This document shows positions 36,034-44,322 of a stretch of 64,000 nt of DNA, in pieces. The position numbers were made by a program, and so were the translations under genes. The notes beneath the pieces are model-generated. The model searched no databases. It was not told the origin of the DNA and was given only the letters and a program-made list of their open reading frames with translations. This DNA is from Flavobacterium notoginsengisoli. Its GTDB lineage: Bacteria; Bacteroidota; Bacteroidia; Flavobacteriales; Flavobacteriaceae. How positions within the stretch are numbered: position 1 is the stretch's first letter; the number at the start of each line of letters is the position of its first letter. The stretch lies in the NCBI RefSeq assembly GCF_014207905.1, contig NZ_JACHLB010000001.1:806625-870624 (forward strand), given 5' to 3'.

Positions 36034-36471
36034 CTATTTAAGGTACAAATAATGATTAAAATAATCAATAATCGCTTTTCCTTCCAACAAAACATCAGCA
36101 CCAATAATGCCATGAACAGGTTTGGCTTTAAAAGATTCTAAGGCTTCATTGACATGCGAAAGATCAAAAATAACGATACTAAAATCTTTATTTTTCCAGC
36201 TTCCTAATTGAAGTTTGTTTTGAGAAGAAATCTGCGTTGCCATTCCGGTTGCGCCAGCGCCAGAAGCTTTTGTTTTGGAGTTTTTTGCCGATAATTCAAA
36301 ACGCTCAATGCTTTCAAATCCGATGCAAGTGTTGGATGCTCCGGTGTCTAAAATAAAATTTCCAGAAATGCCATTAATCTTGGCTTTAATCTGCAAATGC
36401 TGTGTTTTAGTAATTTTGAACTTTATTTTTTTATAATTCCCTTTTTTGAGAATCTCGTGAAGATTTTCCAT
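36034..36471 (-). CDS. Retropepsin-like aspartic protease
   Basis: A 145-residue protein starting at the ATG 36469-36471. It has the single-lobe aspartic protease signature FILDTGASNTCIG (catalytic Asp near residue 42), a flap-like region (SGAGATGMATQIS) and the closing GIIGADVLLEGKAIIDYF, with the family's hydrophobic-hydrophobic-Gly motif. Like retroviral and DUF1758/RVP-type enzymes it should act as a homodimer. There is no signal peptide. It overlaps the 3' end of the CHAT protease gene by 41 bases, so the two are translated together. Substrate unknown. Confidence 0.88.
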   Translation of the reverse strand: MENLHEILKKGNYKKIKFKITKTQHLQIKAKINGISGNFILDTGASNTCIGFESIERFELSAKNSKTKASGAGATGMATQISSQNKLQLGSWKNKDFSIVIFDLSHVNEALESFKAKPVHGIIGADVLLEGKAIIDYFNHYLYLK

Positions 36472-39070
36472 TTCTGTACTGATTGAATCCCAAAAATAAG
36501 CCAATTACAATCAATACACTAACAATATATGGGATATAATTTGCTGATTTTTCTTCTGTAGCAATAGATCCGTAATAAACGAAAGAACTCCAATAATAAG
36601 GAGATTTTTTAGCATTCGGAATCGATTTATCATTTAAATAATCTCGTTTTGCATTTGTATTGGCTTCAAAATAAGAAACATCATTTTTAATATTTTTATA
36701 AAAATCGGACATAAAAACCGAAGTCGTAAAATCATTCACTTTCCATAAAGAGAACAATAGATTCTGTGCACCAGCAAACTGAAAACCTCTTGCAACGCTC
36801 ATTGCGCCTTCTGCTTTATACAGTTTTCCAATTCCAGTTTCGCAAGCGCTCAAAACCACTAAATCTGGATTAATATGCAGATTATACAATTCAGAATACA
36901 GAATTTCCTGATCATAAAACTTAATACTCGCTGGAGTTTCAATATCGCCAGAAGAAGCGTGCGTGCTCAAATGTAAAATAGAAAAACTGGCAGCATTGTT
37001 TTTAAAATTTGAAAAACTGGCTTGAGAATTTTCTAAATATTTCCCTTTAAAATTACTCTGTATAGATGCTAATTCTTTCTTCGAATAACGCAATTCAAAA
37101 GGTGTTTTTTCGAAAACTGGAAAAATACCTAAAACTGTTTTTTTGGATCTGGAAACAGGTTTAGAATTCAGATAAATATTTGCCGAAGTATTGTATGCGA
37201 TTTTAAAATCGTTCATTAAATAATTCATTTTCGCAAAATTCGTCGTATTCGATTCTCGGGTAATTAAAGTCTCAAAAGGAAGAAAACTCAAAATTCCGTC
37301 AGGCACAATGATGAGGTTTTTATAGTTTAAATTTGATGGTAATTTTAATAAATCATAGACGTTTTTTCCATAATAATTATATCCCGCAATGTCGTTTGTG
37401 ATGGCATCTGCAGTTCTGAAGTAATCAACAAACCTCAAAATTCTGGGAATTGAAGCATCAGTAACGTCAAAATGATTTAATTGAATTTGATTATTTTGTA
37501 AGGTGAAATAATATAGGTATTCAGCACCCATAAAATAATAAATCATAATGGCTTTCTCTTTTTCTAACTTGGAAGTGATTGCTTTAAAATTGAAATTCTC
37601 AGCAATTGAATTTGGATTTTCAGATTGAATTTTCTTTAATGAAAGCATCAATTCATTTTGCTTTTTTATAGCCGAATTTATGTTTGAAATGTTAGCCGAA
37701 CTCCCTTTTTGCTGTTCTTTTAAAATCGAATTATTGGCATTTTGAAATTCTTGCAAAAGCTGTTTTTCTTCTGCAGAAGCTGTTTTGATATTTGAAAGAT
37801 GACGCTTTAAAATTCCCGATTTTGTTTTTTCTGCCAATTGAAAAGCTTCTTCTAAATATTGAATTTTATTTTCCTTTTTATACAATTTGTCATAAATCGA
37901 GAGACACTTTTCAGTACGATTTCTAGCACGAATTTGTGAAATGATTTTAGAGTTTTCATATACTAAACCGCTCATCAATAAGTTTTCAATATGAAAAGAA
38001 AGTTTATAACCTTCAAGTGCTTTTTTAAGTTGGTTTTGGTTGGCAAAAATTGCCGCTTGTAAATCCAAAATATCCATTAAAACAGTTTCTGCATATAATT
38101 CATTTTCAGTTGGAAGAATGTTTTCGGAAACATAACTCGGAATTAAAATTTTAAAAGCTCTAGTGGTTTGCTGGGTGCTTTCAGCATATTTTTTTTCATC
38201 AAAAAGCAATAATGCTTTTTCATAATACAGTTTGGCAATTTTTCTTGGTTGCTGATTTGGAATTTTAAGGAAGAGTTCTGTTGCTTTTTCGAAATAAGAA
38301 TCGGCAATTTTAAATCGGTGTGTTTGTCGGCTTACATTTGCAAGATTTCGATAAGAATTGGATAAATTTTCCAAATGATCTTTATCGTTTTCCAAATATT
38401 TTACAGCAGTTTTAAAGGCGTTTTCAGCTTTTTTATAAAGCTCCTGGGTCATCAGATTTCCTTTAAAAAGCAAATAATTATTGCCTAAATTATTCAGTAA
38501 AATCCCTTTCTGAGAGTTTGATAGTTTTTCTGTTTTTAAAGTGTTTTCTAAAAGCGAAATGGCTTCAATAATCCGCCCTGTATTTTGATACACATTCGAT
38601 AAATTCAAAATCGCTGCTATTTTTTGCTCTTCATTTTTTTCCTGATTAGCAATAAAAAAATACTGTTTTATAGTATTTTCCGCGCTGTCATAATCACCTA
38701 AAACAGTATATAAATTGCCTAAAGGTTTTAGGCAAAATTCAATTATATCATAATTAGAAAGTTTGTTTTTCTGATAAATCTGCCAAGCTTTTTCATAACT
38801 AGAAATCGCATTTTGAGTTTGTCCAAACTGATTTTCATAATACGCTTTATTGCAGTTTAAAATAACAATCGCTAATAATTCGTCTTTAGTTTTTGGTTTT
38901 GCGCTTTTCCAAAAATCACTTTCAATGTTTTTGAGATTTTGTAACGCTTTCGCGGAAGGATTTGCGGTAAAAATATCGACAGCATTATATATTTTATCTT
39001 CCTGACTTTGCCCGAAAACATTCAGGCTCAGAAAAAGAAAGATTAAAATATACAGTTGATAATATTTCAT
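36431..39070 (-). CDS. TPR-CHAT caspase-like protease with C-terminal membrane anchor
   Basis: An 879-residue protein. A signal peptide or first helix (YYQLYILIFLFLSLNVFGQ) precedes about ten TPR-like helix pairs (residues about 30-420), a coiled region (about 420-490), a CHAT domain (about 520-840) and a membrane helix (845-861) with a basic tail. The catalytic dyad is visible: histidine about 704 in LHLSTHASS and cysteine about 743 in VVLSACETGIG. If the N-terminal segment is cleaved, the protease faces the periplasm and the basic tail the cytoplasm. The start was set at ATG 39068-39070; the frame opens with a TTG two codons earlier. It overlaps the retropepsin gene. Confidence 0.9.
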   Translation of the reverse strand: MKYYQLYILIFLFLSLNVFGQSQEDKIYNAVDIFTANPSAKALQNLKNIESDFWKSAKPKTKDELLAIVILNCNKAYYENQFGQTQNAISSYEKAWQIYQKNKLSNYDIIEFCLKPLGNLYTVLGDYDSAENTIKQYFFIANQEKNEEQKIAAILNLSNVYQNTGRIIEAISLLENTLKTEKLSNSQKGILLNNLGNNYLLFKGNLMTQELYKKAENAFKTAVKYLENDKDHLENLSNSYRNLANVSRQTHRFKIADSYFEKATELFLKIPNQQPRKIAKLYYEKALLLFDEKKYAESTQQTTRAFKILIPSYVSENILPTENELYAETVLMDILDLQAAIFANQNQLKKALEGYKLSFHIENLLMSGLVYENSKIISQIRARNRTEKCLSIYDKLYKKENKIQYLEEAFQLAEKTKSGILKRHLSNIKTASAEEKQLLQEFQNANNSILKEQQKGSSANISNINSAIKKQNELMLSLKKIQSENPNSIAENFNFKAITSKLEKEKAIMIYYFMGAEYLYYFTLQNNQIQLNHFDVTDASIPRILRFVDYFRTADAITNDIAGYNYYGKNVYDLLKLPSNLNYKNLIIVPDGILSFLPFETLITRESNTTNFAKMNYLMNDFKIAYNTSANIYLNSKPVSRSKKTVLGIFPVFEKTPFELRYSKKELASIQSNFKGKYLENSQASFSNFKNNAASFSILHLSTHASSGDIETPASIKFYDQEILYSELYNLHINPDLVVLSACETGIGKLYKAEGAMSVARGFQFAGAQNLLFSLWKVNDFTTSVFMSDFYKNIKNDVSYFEANTNAKRDYLNDKSIPNAKKSPYYWSSFVYYGSIATEEKSANYIPYIVSVLIVIGLFLGFNQYRNGKSSRDSQKREL

Positions 39071-39094
39071 ACGCAAATAAGATTATCTATATAG

Positions 39095-39159
39095 TGTCAG
39101 TCTGAGCGAAGTCGAAGACCTTTTTCGTGACAAAGCCTTCGACTCCGCTCAGGATGACA
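39095..39159. repeat. Inverted repeat with CTGAGCGAAGTCGAAG arms
   Basis: 39095-39117 and 39137-39159 are near-perfect reverse complements (TGTCA...CTGAGCG.AGTCGAAG), with a 19-base loop. This is a well-known dispersed intergenic hairpin in Flavobacterium genomes (from general knowledge). It lies just upstream of the CHAT gene and could end the transcript of the PKD/barrel gene. Confidence 0.8.
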
Positions 39160-39221
39160 GTTGTATTACATAAGACAATGTAGGTAATATGAACTTACAT
39201 TACTTATATGGTGAAAAAAAA

Positions 39222-41174
39222 CTAAAACTTCCAAATTCCATAAACCTGAAAATAATTAAAATTCTGTTCAAAATTAATCACATAACGAGCGCCCAAACTC
39301 GGACCAATTCTGGCAAAACCAGCTGTCAAATCCAATAAAAGACCTATTTTAACATCCGTAAAACTGTTTTTTATTTTATTTGAACTAGTTTCCGAACTAA
39401 TCAAAAAGTTCTCTTTATCGCCTTCGTAAGTATCTATTTTAATCGTCTGATTTTGTTCTGAAGAAACATTCACATTCGCCTGAATTCCAGCGCCAACTCC
39501 AATATAATTATTGATGTTATATCGAATTAAAACCGGAACTTCCCAATTGATATTTTTATTTTCGGTCGAAGTTGTGGTGCGAACCAACTGCCTTGTTCCG
39601 TTGGCGTTGGTATTAAATGCATCCGTAACATTTACATCGCTGTTGTATTGATTTAAAGCATTTACCCATTCTACCTGCCAATAAAAACGATACGATTTAA
39701 AAGGCGAAAGCGTTGCTCCCACAAAATAACTCGTCGATTTATCTAAATCTGGATAAAAGTTATAACCCGCTTTTGCGCCAATAGAAATTCCAGGCATAAA
39801 TCGAGTTGTGGCATAATTGGTAATTATTGGTTCATTTTTATCAAAAATAATGGCAGTTCGGCTTTTGGTTTTTACTTTATGAAAGTCTTCGCCAAACTTC
39901 ATCGAATATTTTACAAAACCTTTTGTAGAATCTTTTTCATGAACATTTTTCTGTTCACTTCCAGGAAGATAAATATTTTTGAACGTAAAAATAATCTGTT
40001 TCTGTTTGATAATTGTATCGAGACAACTTACCGTTGGTTCTTCGCCTTTTGGACAAATTGGACATTCTGGATACATGCTTTCAATTTGGAAAGTCTTTTT
40101 GTCGAACATATCAGGAACATCGGTTTCTAAACGAATTTTTCGTGCCGGACCTTCACCATTATTTTGAAAACGTGTTTTAAAATTCACTCTTTTAAAGCGA
40201 ACCAATCTATAATTCATAAATCTTCCATTAGATCCCATTTTGTTCGGATCGTGAGAAGTTACAATTTCCATTTCCAGATTTTTTACTTTATGGTTTTTAT
40301 AACTTCTATTTGGAACAAAAATACCGCGCATCGTAACTGTTGCACTAGTATCTTTAATCATTTCTGGAGTGGTTTTGAAAGTGTAAAAAACATTTCGAGT
40401 TTCGCCGGGATTGGCATCATCAAATTCTAAAACAGAAACATTATGATAGGTTTTATGGGCATCTAAAAGCGATGCGTCTAAATCTTCTTCGGTTGTTGTA
40501 TTTCTATATTTTTTGGTTTTGAAATTCCCTTCGGCGGAAGCTAGAAAATTATTCGAATCATTAAGATCATCAACGGAAGCGACCAAATTTTCTTTTACTT
40601 CGCGTTCTCCTGCATAAGTTCTGAAATCGCTCAATTCGAAATTGTTGTGTTTGAATTGCTTTTCATTATAAAACAAATAAAGCTTTCCGCTCGAAACATA
40701 ATTTTCCAGATTTTGATAACCCACTACGACTACCATTTCCTGTTCTGGAATCGGATCACAGTTCTTAATAATAGCAAAGCCATTCTGATCTGCAATCGAA
40801 GCAATGTCTTTATAATTGTTATCTGTAATGTCATTTACAGCCACTTTTTTCGGACGTGTTGCAGGTGGTTTTCCATTGTCGTAATTATTCGTTACGGCAA
40901 GTCTTGTGGTATAAGTTCCCTTGTTTTTATAAACATGTTTTGGTTCGGCTTCTTTGCTGTAATGACCATCGCCCAATTCCCATAAATAAGAATAACTTGG
41001 TTTTGGCGCACCCGCAATCGGAATCAAAGGCGGTGTTTCTGGTTTATAAGAAACCTGATTTCCGTTTTGAATAAAACTAATATTGGCTCTTCGGGTTATG
41101 GTGTCTTTTACTTTGGTTTGTCCAATAGCGCAGATGCTGAATAAAATAAAGAAAATAGACAGTTGTGGTTTCAT
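39222..41174 (-). CDS. Exported PKD-domain protein with C-terminal outer-membrane-barrel-like region
   Basis: A 650-residue protein from the ATG 41172-41174; signal peptide MKPQLSIFFILFSICAIGQ. A PKD domain (residues about 45-115) shows SYLWELGDGHYSKEAEPKHV and GTYTTRLAVTNNYDNG. The middle part has several beta-sandwich-like segments including DUF11-like RFKTRFQNNGEGPARKI. From about residue 455 glycine/aromatic strands (GISIGAKAGYNFYP, YFVGATLSPFKSYRFYWQVE, GVGAGIQANV, GLLLDLTAGFARIGPSLGAR) and the terminal IWKF suggest a barrel of the outer membrane. It likely works with the downstream CHAT protein, but that is inference from order. Confidence 0.78.
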   Translation of the reverse strand: MKPQLSIFFILFSICAIGQTKVKDTITRRANISFIQNGNQVSYKPETPPLIPIAGAPKPSYSYLWELGDGHYSKEAEPKHVYKNKGTYTTRLAVTNNYDNGKPPATRPKKVAVNDITDNNYKDIASIADQNGFAIIKNCDPIPEQEMVVVVGYQNLENYVSSGKLYLFYNEKQFKHNNFELSDFRTYAGEREVKENLVASVDDLNDSNNFLASAEGNFKTKKYRNTTTEEDLDASLLDAHKTYHNVSVLEFDDANPGETRNVFYTFKTTPEMIKDTSATVTMRGIFVPNRSYKNHKVKNLEMEIVTSHDPNKMGSNGRFMNYRLVRFKRVNFKTRFQNNGEGPARKIRLETDVPDMFDKKTFQIESMYPECPICPKGEEPTVSCLDTIIKQKQIIFTFKNIYLPGSEQKNVHEKDSTKGFVKYSMKFGEDFHKVKTKSRTAIIFDKNEPIITNYATTRFMPGISIGAKAGYNFYPDLDKSTSYFVGATLSPFKSYRFYWQVEWVNALNQYNSDVNVTDAFNTNANGTRQLVRTTTSTENKNINWEVPVLIRYNINNYIGVGAGIQANVNVSSEQNQTIKIDTYEGDKENFLISSETSSNKIKNSFTDVKIGLLLDLTAGFARIGPSLGARYVINFEQNFNYFQVYGIWKF

Positions 41175-41233
41175 AACTAGATAGTTTTGGGATTCTAAAA
41201 TGATCAAAATCAATTTAAAACGTGATTAAATGT

Positions 41234-41264
41234 AAAAAGAAGTGATGAGAAAATCATCACTTCT
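41234..41264 (-). terminator. Terminator of the lipoprotein gene
   Basis: A perfect 11-bp stem (41238-41248 with 41254-41264) and a 5-base loop, followed on the minus strand by a T run. It lies 23 bases after the stop codon of the lipoprotein gene, so that gene and the PKD gene are separate units. Confidence 0.85.
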
Positions 41265-41286
41265 TCTTAAAAAAAGCATTTGTAAG

Positions 41287-42258
41287 TTACTGAATGGCAT
41301 TAATTGCAGCAACCAATTGAGCTTCGGTACCGACTGTTGTTTCGGCTAAAGTAAAGGTGTAAACAGCATTTGCAGTCGTTGTTACTCCTTTTATTGCATA
41401 TCTCCAGTTGCCATTGTCTTCTGTTGCGAAAATAATGTGGCAAGCAAGACCAACCGGAATCTGACCGTAGTGTTCGCTAAATAATCCTTCGGCAGTATAA
41501 GTGTCCAATTTTGCCAATGCATTTGTTCCTTCGCCATCATAAGAAAGATAAACGGCGCTGTTAGTGTTATTATAACCTTCAGGAACATCAACTAAGATTG
41601 TTGTTTTTGGTCTTGGATCGCTGTAAAAACGGTCTACGTTTGTCCAGCCAAAATTTCCAAAAGTTACATAATAATTGTTTCCTTCGCCTTGAACGCCACC
41701 TTTTCCGTCTGCGCCTCTGGCATCTTTCCAAGCCAATTCACCATCTTCATCAATAACTCCAGTCCATAAAGTCATTAAATTATCGTAACCGTCTGTTAAT
41801 GCAGTTGGAACAATCATGCTTAACGAACACGATGTTTTTAATTCGACTCCCCCCTGAGTTGCTTTGATGAAGAATTCACCACCCGAAATCAATAAGTTTT
41901 TCTTTCCGTCGGGCATAATTCCCATTGTTGGTTTGTTAGTAACTAACATATTTCCTTTGTCAAAAAGCTCAATAAATTCAATATCAACTTGACCTGTTAC
42001 TGCATTTCCATTTTTTGTTAAACAATCTCCGTTAATGTAAAGCTTTACACCCTTTGCTGATGTTAGCGTAACTACACCGTTTCCGGCAGTCATTGTAAAA
42101 TTTTGAGTATTTCTTTTTACACCTTTTTCACTAATGCTTTTAAAAGCGGCTGCTGTTGGAGGAGAAAGTTTAATATCATCTCCATCTGTATTATCACAGC
42201 TTGCGAAAGTTGTCATTGCTAATATTAAAAGTCCGATTTTTTTAAAATTTGTTTTCAT
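41287..42258 (-). CDS. Lipoprotein of unknown function
   Basis: A 323-residue protein with a lipoprotein signal (IGLLILAMTTFASC, cysteine about residue 20, then DNTDGDD, which fits the Bacteroidota rule of acidic residues after the cysteine for surface export). The body is beta-rich without an enzyme motif that I recognise (FTMTAGNGVVTLTSAKGVKL, TKNGNAVTGQVDIEF, GELAWKDARG). Two promoter-like GGGTAACAA elements lie upstream, at 42323-42370 and 42388-42438. A terminator follows. Confidence 0.8.
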   Translation of the reverse strand: MKTNFKKIGLLILAMTTFASCDNTDGDDIKLSPPTAAAFKSISEKGVKRNTQNFTMTAGNGVVTLTSAKGVKLYINGDCLTKNGNAVTGQVDIEFIELFDKGNMLVTNKPTMGIMPDGKKNLLISGGEFFIKATQGGVELKTSCSLSMIVPTALTDGYDNLMTLWTGVIDEDGELAWKDARGADGKGGVQGEGNNYYVTFGNFGWTNVDRFYSDPRPKTTILVDVPEGYNNTNSAVYLSYDGEGTNALAKLDTYTAEGLFSEHYGQIPVGLACHIIFATEDNGNWRYAIKGVTTTANAVYTFTLAETTVGTEAQLVAAINAIQ

Positions 42259-42322
42259 AATTTCTAGTTTTTATAAATCTGGCTTGATTGTTTTCAAGTA
42301 GTTTTTCAGATTTGGTTATTAA

Positions 42323-42370
42323 TTATATAGTTAAATCAATTTGGGTTTTACTTTGTTACCCCTGTTTTCA
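42323..42370 (-). promoter_or_regulatory. Candidate ECF-type promoter/operator A
   Basis: On the minus strand GGGTAACAA is followed after 11 bases by AATTGATTTAACTATATAA. It is 65-110 bases upstream of the lipoprotein ATG. The GGGTAAC core is at 42355-42361. Same architecture as B and C. Confidence 0.6.
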
Positions 42371-42387
42371 AAAAATATTTTTAAAGG

Positions 42388-42438
42388 CTTTTATATCGTT
42401 ATATCAATTGGGTAAAAAATTTGTTACCCATGTTTTTG
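42388..42438 (-). promoter_or_regulatory. Candidate ECF-type promoter/operator B
   Basis: On the minus strand CAAAAAC precedes GGGTAACAA (core at 42423-42429), followed after 11 bases by AATTGATATAACGATATAAA and AG. It is a partial duplicate of element A placed 68 bases away, upstream of the lipoprotein gene. Confidence 0.6.
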
Positions 42439-42449
42439 GATTTTTTTAT

Positions 42450-42749
42450 TTAAGCCGAAAGACATTTGTCTTCAAATAAATTTCCGTCTTCATCAACGGC
42501 AACTAAAATGTCTTTTTTACGAGAGAAATTTAGAATCAGATAGATCCAGACAATAACCCAAAAACCTAAAGTCATTAAACTGATGAATAAATGCAGTGCA
42601 TGGTTGAGTTCTTTTTTTTCTTTAGATAAAACCACATATGGCAGTTTCTCATTATGTTCTGTAACAACAAAACCATTTCGGGTTTTAGCGGCGATTATTT
42701 CGTAAAATCGGTCAAGATTTTTTTCGTTGGTTAAGGAATAACTTTTCAT
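42450..42749 (-). CDS. Small membrane protein of unknown function
   Basis: A 99-residue protein with one or two central hydrophobic helices (about 50-73: HLFISLMTLGFWVIVWIYLIL) between two soluble, charged ends. The N-terminal part (NLDRFYEIIAAKTRNGFVV and YVVLSKEK) and the C-terminal DILVAVDEDGNLFED look like short beta units. No family is recognised. It faces the sigma factor gene and has candidate promoter element C 65 bases upstream. Confidence 0.65.
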   Translation of the reverse strand: MKSYSLTNEKNLDRFYEIIAAKTRNGFVVTEHNEKLPYVVLSKEKKELNHALHLFISLMTLGFWVIVWIYLILNFSRKKDILVAVDEDGNLFEDKCLSA

Positions 42750-42780
42750 TTCTTTTAATTTTTTATGAGTTTTTAAAAGA

Positions 42781-42833
42781 CTTTTATTTTGATAGATACA
42801 ATTGATTGCAATATTGTTACCCTTCGTTTTTGA
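42781..42833 (-). promoter_or_regulatory. Candidate ECF-type promoter/operator C
   Basis: On the minus strand TCAAAAACGAAGGGTAACAA (core at 42816-42822) is followed after 10 bases by AATTGTATCTATCAAAATAA and AAG. It lies upstream of the 99-residue membrane-protein gene and in the spacer shared with the divergent sigma factor gene. Confidence 0.6.
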
Positions 42834-42879
42834 AATTTTTTGAGATACTTTTTTTAAATTAGCTGTAAAATGTCTTTTT

Positions 42880-43464
42880 ATGAGTCAAAATAAAATTCAT
42901 CCTGATCAAAAATATATCGACGGACTTGCCGCAAACGACTCGGTTGTTATTGAGATGATCTACAAGAAATTTGCTCCAAAAGCAGTTCTTTTTATAACCA
43001 ATAATTCGGGAGATAAAGATCAGGCGCAAGATGTGATTCAAGAAGTCTTGATCTTGCTTTTTAATCAGGCGAAAGCCAATAAACTACAATTAACTTGCCC
43101 GTTTGATGCGTACTTTTTTCTTTTGTGTAAAAGACGCTGGTTAAACGAATTAAAAAAATCATCTAATAAAGGGGTAACAATTTATGAGAATGTAGTATCT
43201 ATTAATGAATCTGCCCACGAACTGATTGCACAAGCCGAAGAATTTGATGAAAAACAGAAACTTTTTGATTCTATGTTTCAGAAATTGGGAGAAAAATGCC
43301 AGGAAGTTTTAAAACTCAGTTTTACATTAAAATCGATGGAAGAAGTGGCCGAAAAACTCAATGTGACTTACGGTTATGTTCGAAAAAAGAAATCGTTATG
43401 CGTAGGACAGCTGACAGAGTGGATTCAGGAAGCGAAAAATTTTAACTCTTTAAAAAACAATTAG
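42880..43464 (+). CDS. ECF sigma-70 family RNA polymerase sigma factor
   Basis: A 194-residue group IV sigma factor. Region 2 is seen in NNSGDKDQAQDVIQEVLILL (residues about 45-65; -10 recognition and core binding) followed by FFLLCKRRWLNELKKSSNKG. Region 4 helix-turn-helix is in GEKCQEVLKLSFTLKSMEEV and LNVTYGYVRKKKSLC (about 133-175). Two bases separate it from the anti-sigma-like gene. It probably directs its own stimulon; the GGGTAACAA elements nearby are candidate targets. Confidence 0.92.
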   Translation: MSQNKIHPDQKYIDGLAANDSVVIEMIYKKFAPKAVLFITNNSGDKDQAQDVIQEVLILLFNQAKANKLQLTCPFDAYFFLLCKRRWLNELKKSSNKGVTIYENVVSINESAHELIAQAEEFDEKQKLFDSMFQKLGEKCQEVLKLSFTLKSMEEVAEKLNVTYGYVRKKKSLCVGQLTEWIQEAKNFNSLKNN

Positions 43465-43466
43465 TC

Positions 43467-44192
43467 ATGAACGAAGAACGCTATATATTATTTGACCAGT
43501 ATCTTCAAGGCGAACTGACCGTTGATGAAAAAAACAATTTTGAGAAACAATTATCTGAAGATCCAACATTGGCATCGGCATTTGAGAGTTTTAAAGAAAT
43601 GCATTTTCAACTAGATAATAAATTCGGAAAAGAAGCAGAAAGAGAAATTTTTACTGAAAATCTGACTCGAATTTCTGATAAGTATTTCAATAAAAAGAAA
43701 ACCAAAGTCGTTTCGCTTAAACCATGGTATTTTGCCGCAGCAGCTTCTGTTACCATTATGTTCGGATTGTTTTTCTTTGATTATAACCATTATCCAAATT
43801 TTGAAGATTACAATCATCCAGAAAGTGCCTATTTTACAGAAAGAAGTGTTTCTGAAGAAACATTGAAAAAAGCAGAAAATGATTTTAATGGAAAAAGATA
43901 TGAAAAGGCAATTCCGCTTTTTGAAAGCATTTTAAAAGAAAATAATTCACCAGAAATTAAATATTTCTACGGAGTTTCATTATTGCAAGTAAGTAAATAT
44001 GTAAAAGCCGAAACGATTTTTAAAGAATTAGAATCTGGAAATTCTGTCTTCAAAGAAAAAGCAAAATGGAATCTGGCTTTATCTAAATTAAAACAGGGGA
44101 AATACAAAGAATGCAAGGAGATTTTGCAGACTATTTCTCAGGATTATGAAGATTATGATGAAGTAGAACATTTACTAGAAGAATTGGAATAA
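43467..44192 (+). CDS. Membrane anti-sigma-like protein with periplasmic TPRs
   Basis: A 241-residue protein. The N-terminal 70 residues (YILFDQYLQGELTVDEKNNF, QLSEDPTLASAF) resemble the anti-sigma domain of Bacteroidota ECF partners. A membrane helix follows at about 86-104 (KPWYFAAAASVTIMFGLFFF), then two to three TPR units (about 125-240: NGKRYEKAIPLFESILKEN, KAETIFKELESG, GKYKECKEILQTI). So the sigma-binding end is cytoplasmic and the TPRs periplasmic. It is cotranscribed with the sigma gene; a signal-dependent proteolysis site is not apparent but would be expected near residues 104-120. Confidence 0.82.
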   Translation: MNEERYILFDQYLQGELTVDEKNNFEKQLSEDPTLASAFESFKEMHFQLDNKFGKEAEREIFTENLTRISDKYFNKKKTKVVSLKPWYFAAAASVTIMFGLFFFDYNHYPNFEDYNHPESAYFTERSVSEETLKKAENDFNGKRYEKAIPLFESILKENNSPEIKYFYGVSLLQVSKYVKAETIFKELESGNSVFKEKAKWNLALSKLKQGKYKECKEILQTISQDYEDYDEVEHLLEELE

Positions 44193-44322
44193 ATCTTAAA
44201 AAATAAAAAAATTTTATCCCATTGTGGAAAACCTCAATCGAATTTGGAATTTTAGTTCTAAATTCGATTTTATTTTTATAAGAATTGCCCCAAAAACAAT
44301 TTAAACTTAACTCAATCGACTG

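Noticed and set aside
36034..36471. Retroviral or retroelement remnant because of the DTGAS protease motif
   Set aside because: No reverse transcriptase or integrase nearby; a stand-alone bacterial retropepsin-like family is a better fit.
36431..39070. TPR-CHAT protein as part of a type III-E CRISPR (Craspase) locus
   Set aside because: No repeat-spacer array, no gRAMP/Cas7-11 or Cas1/2 gene in the window. The sigma-factor neighbour is an ECF pair of ordinary type.
42353..43180. A fourth GGGTAACAA at 43172-43181 on the plus strand
   Set aside because: It is inside the sigma factor coding region, in the other orientation, and lacks the AATTG/ATAAAAG part.
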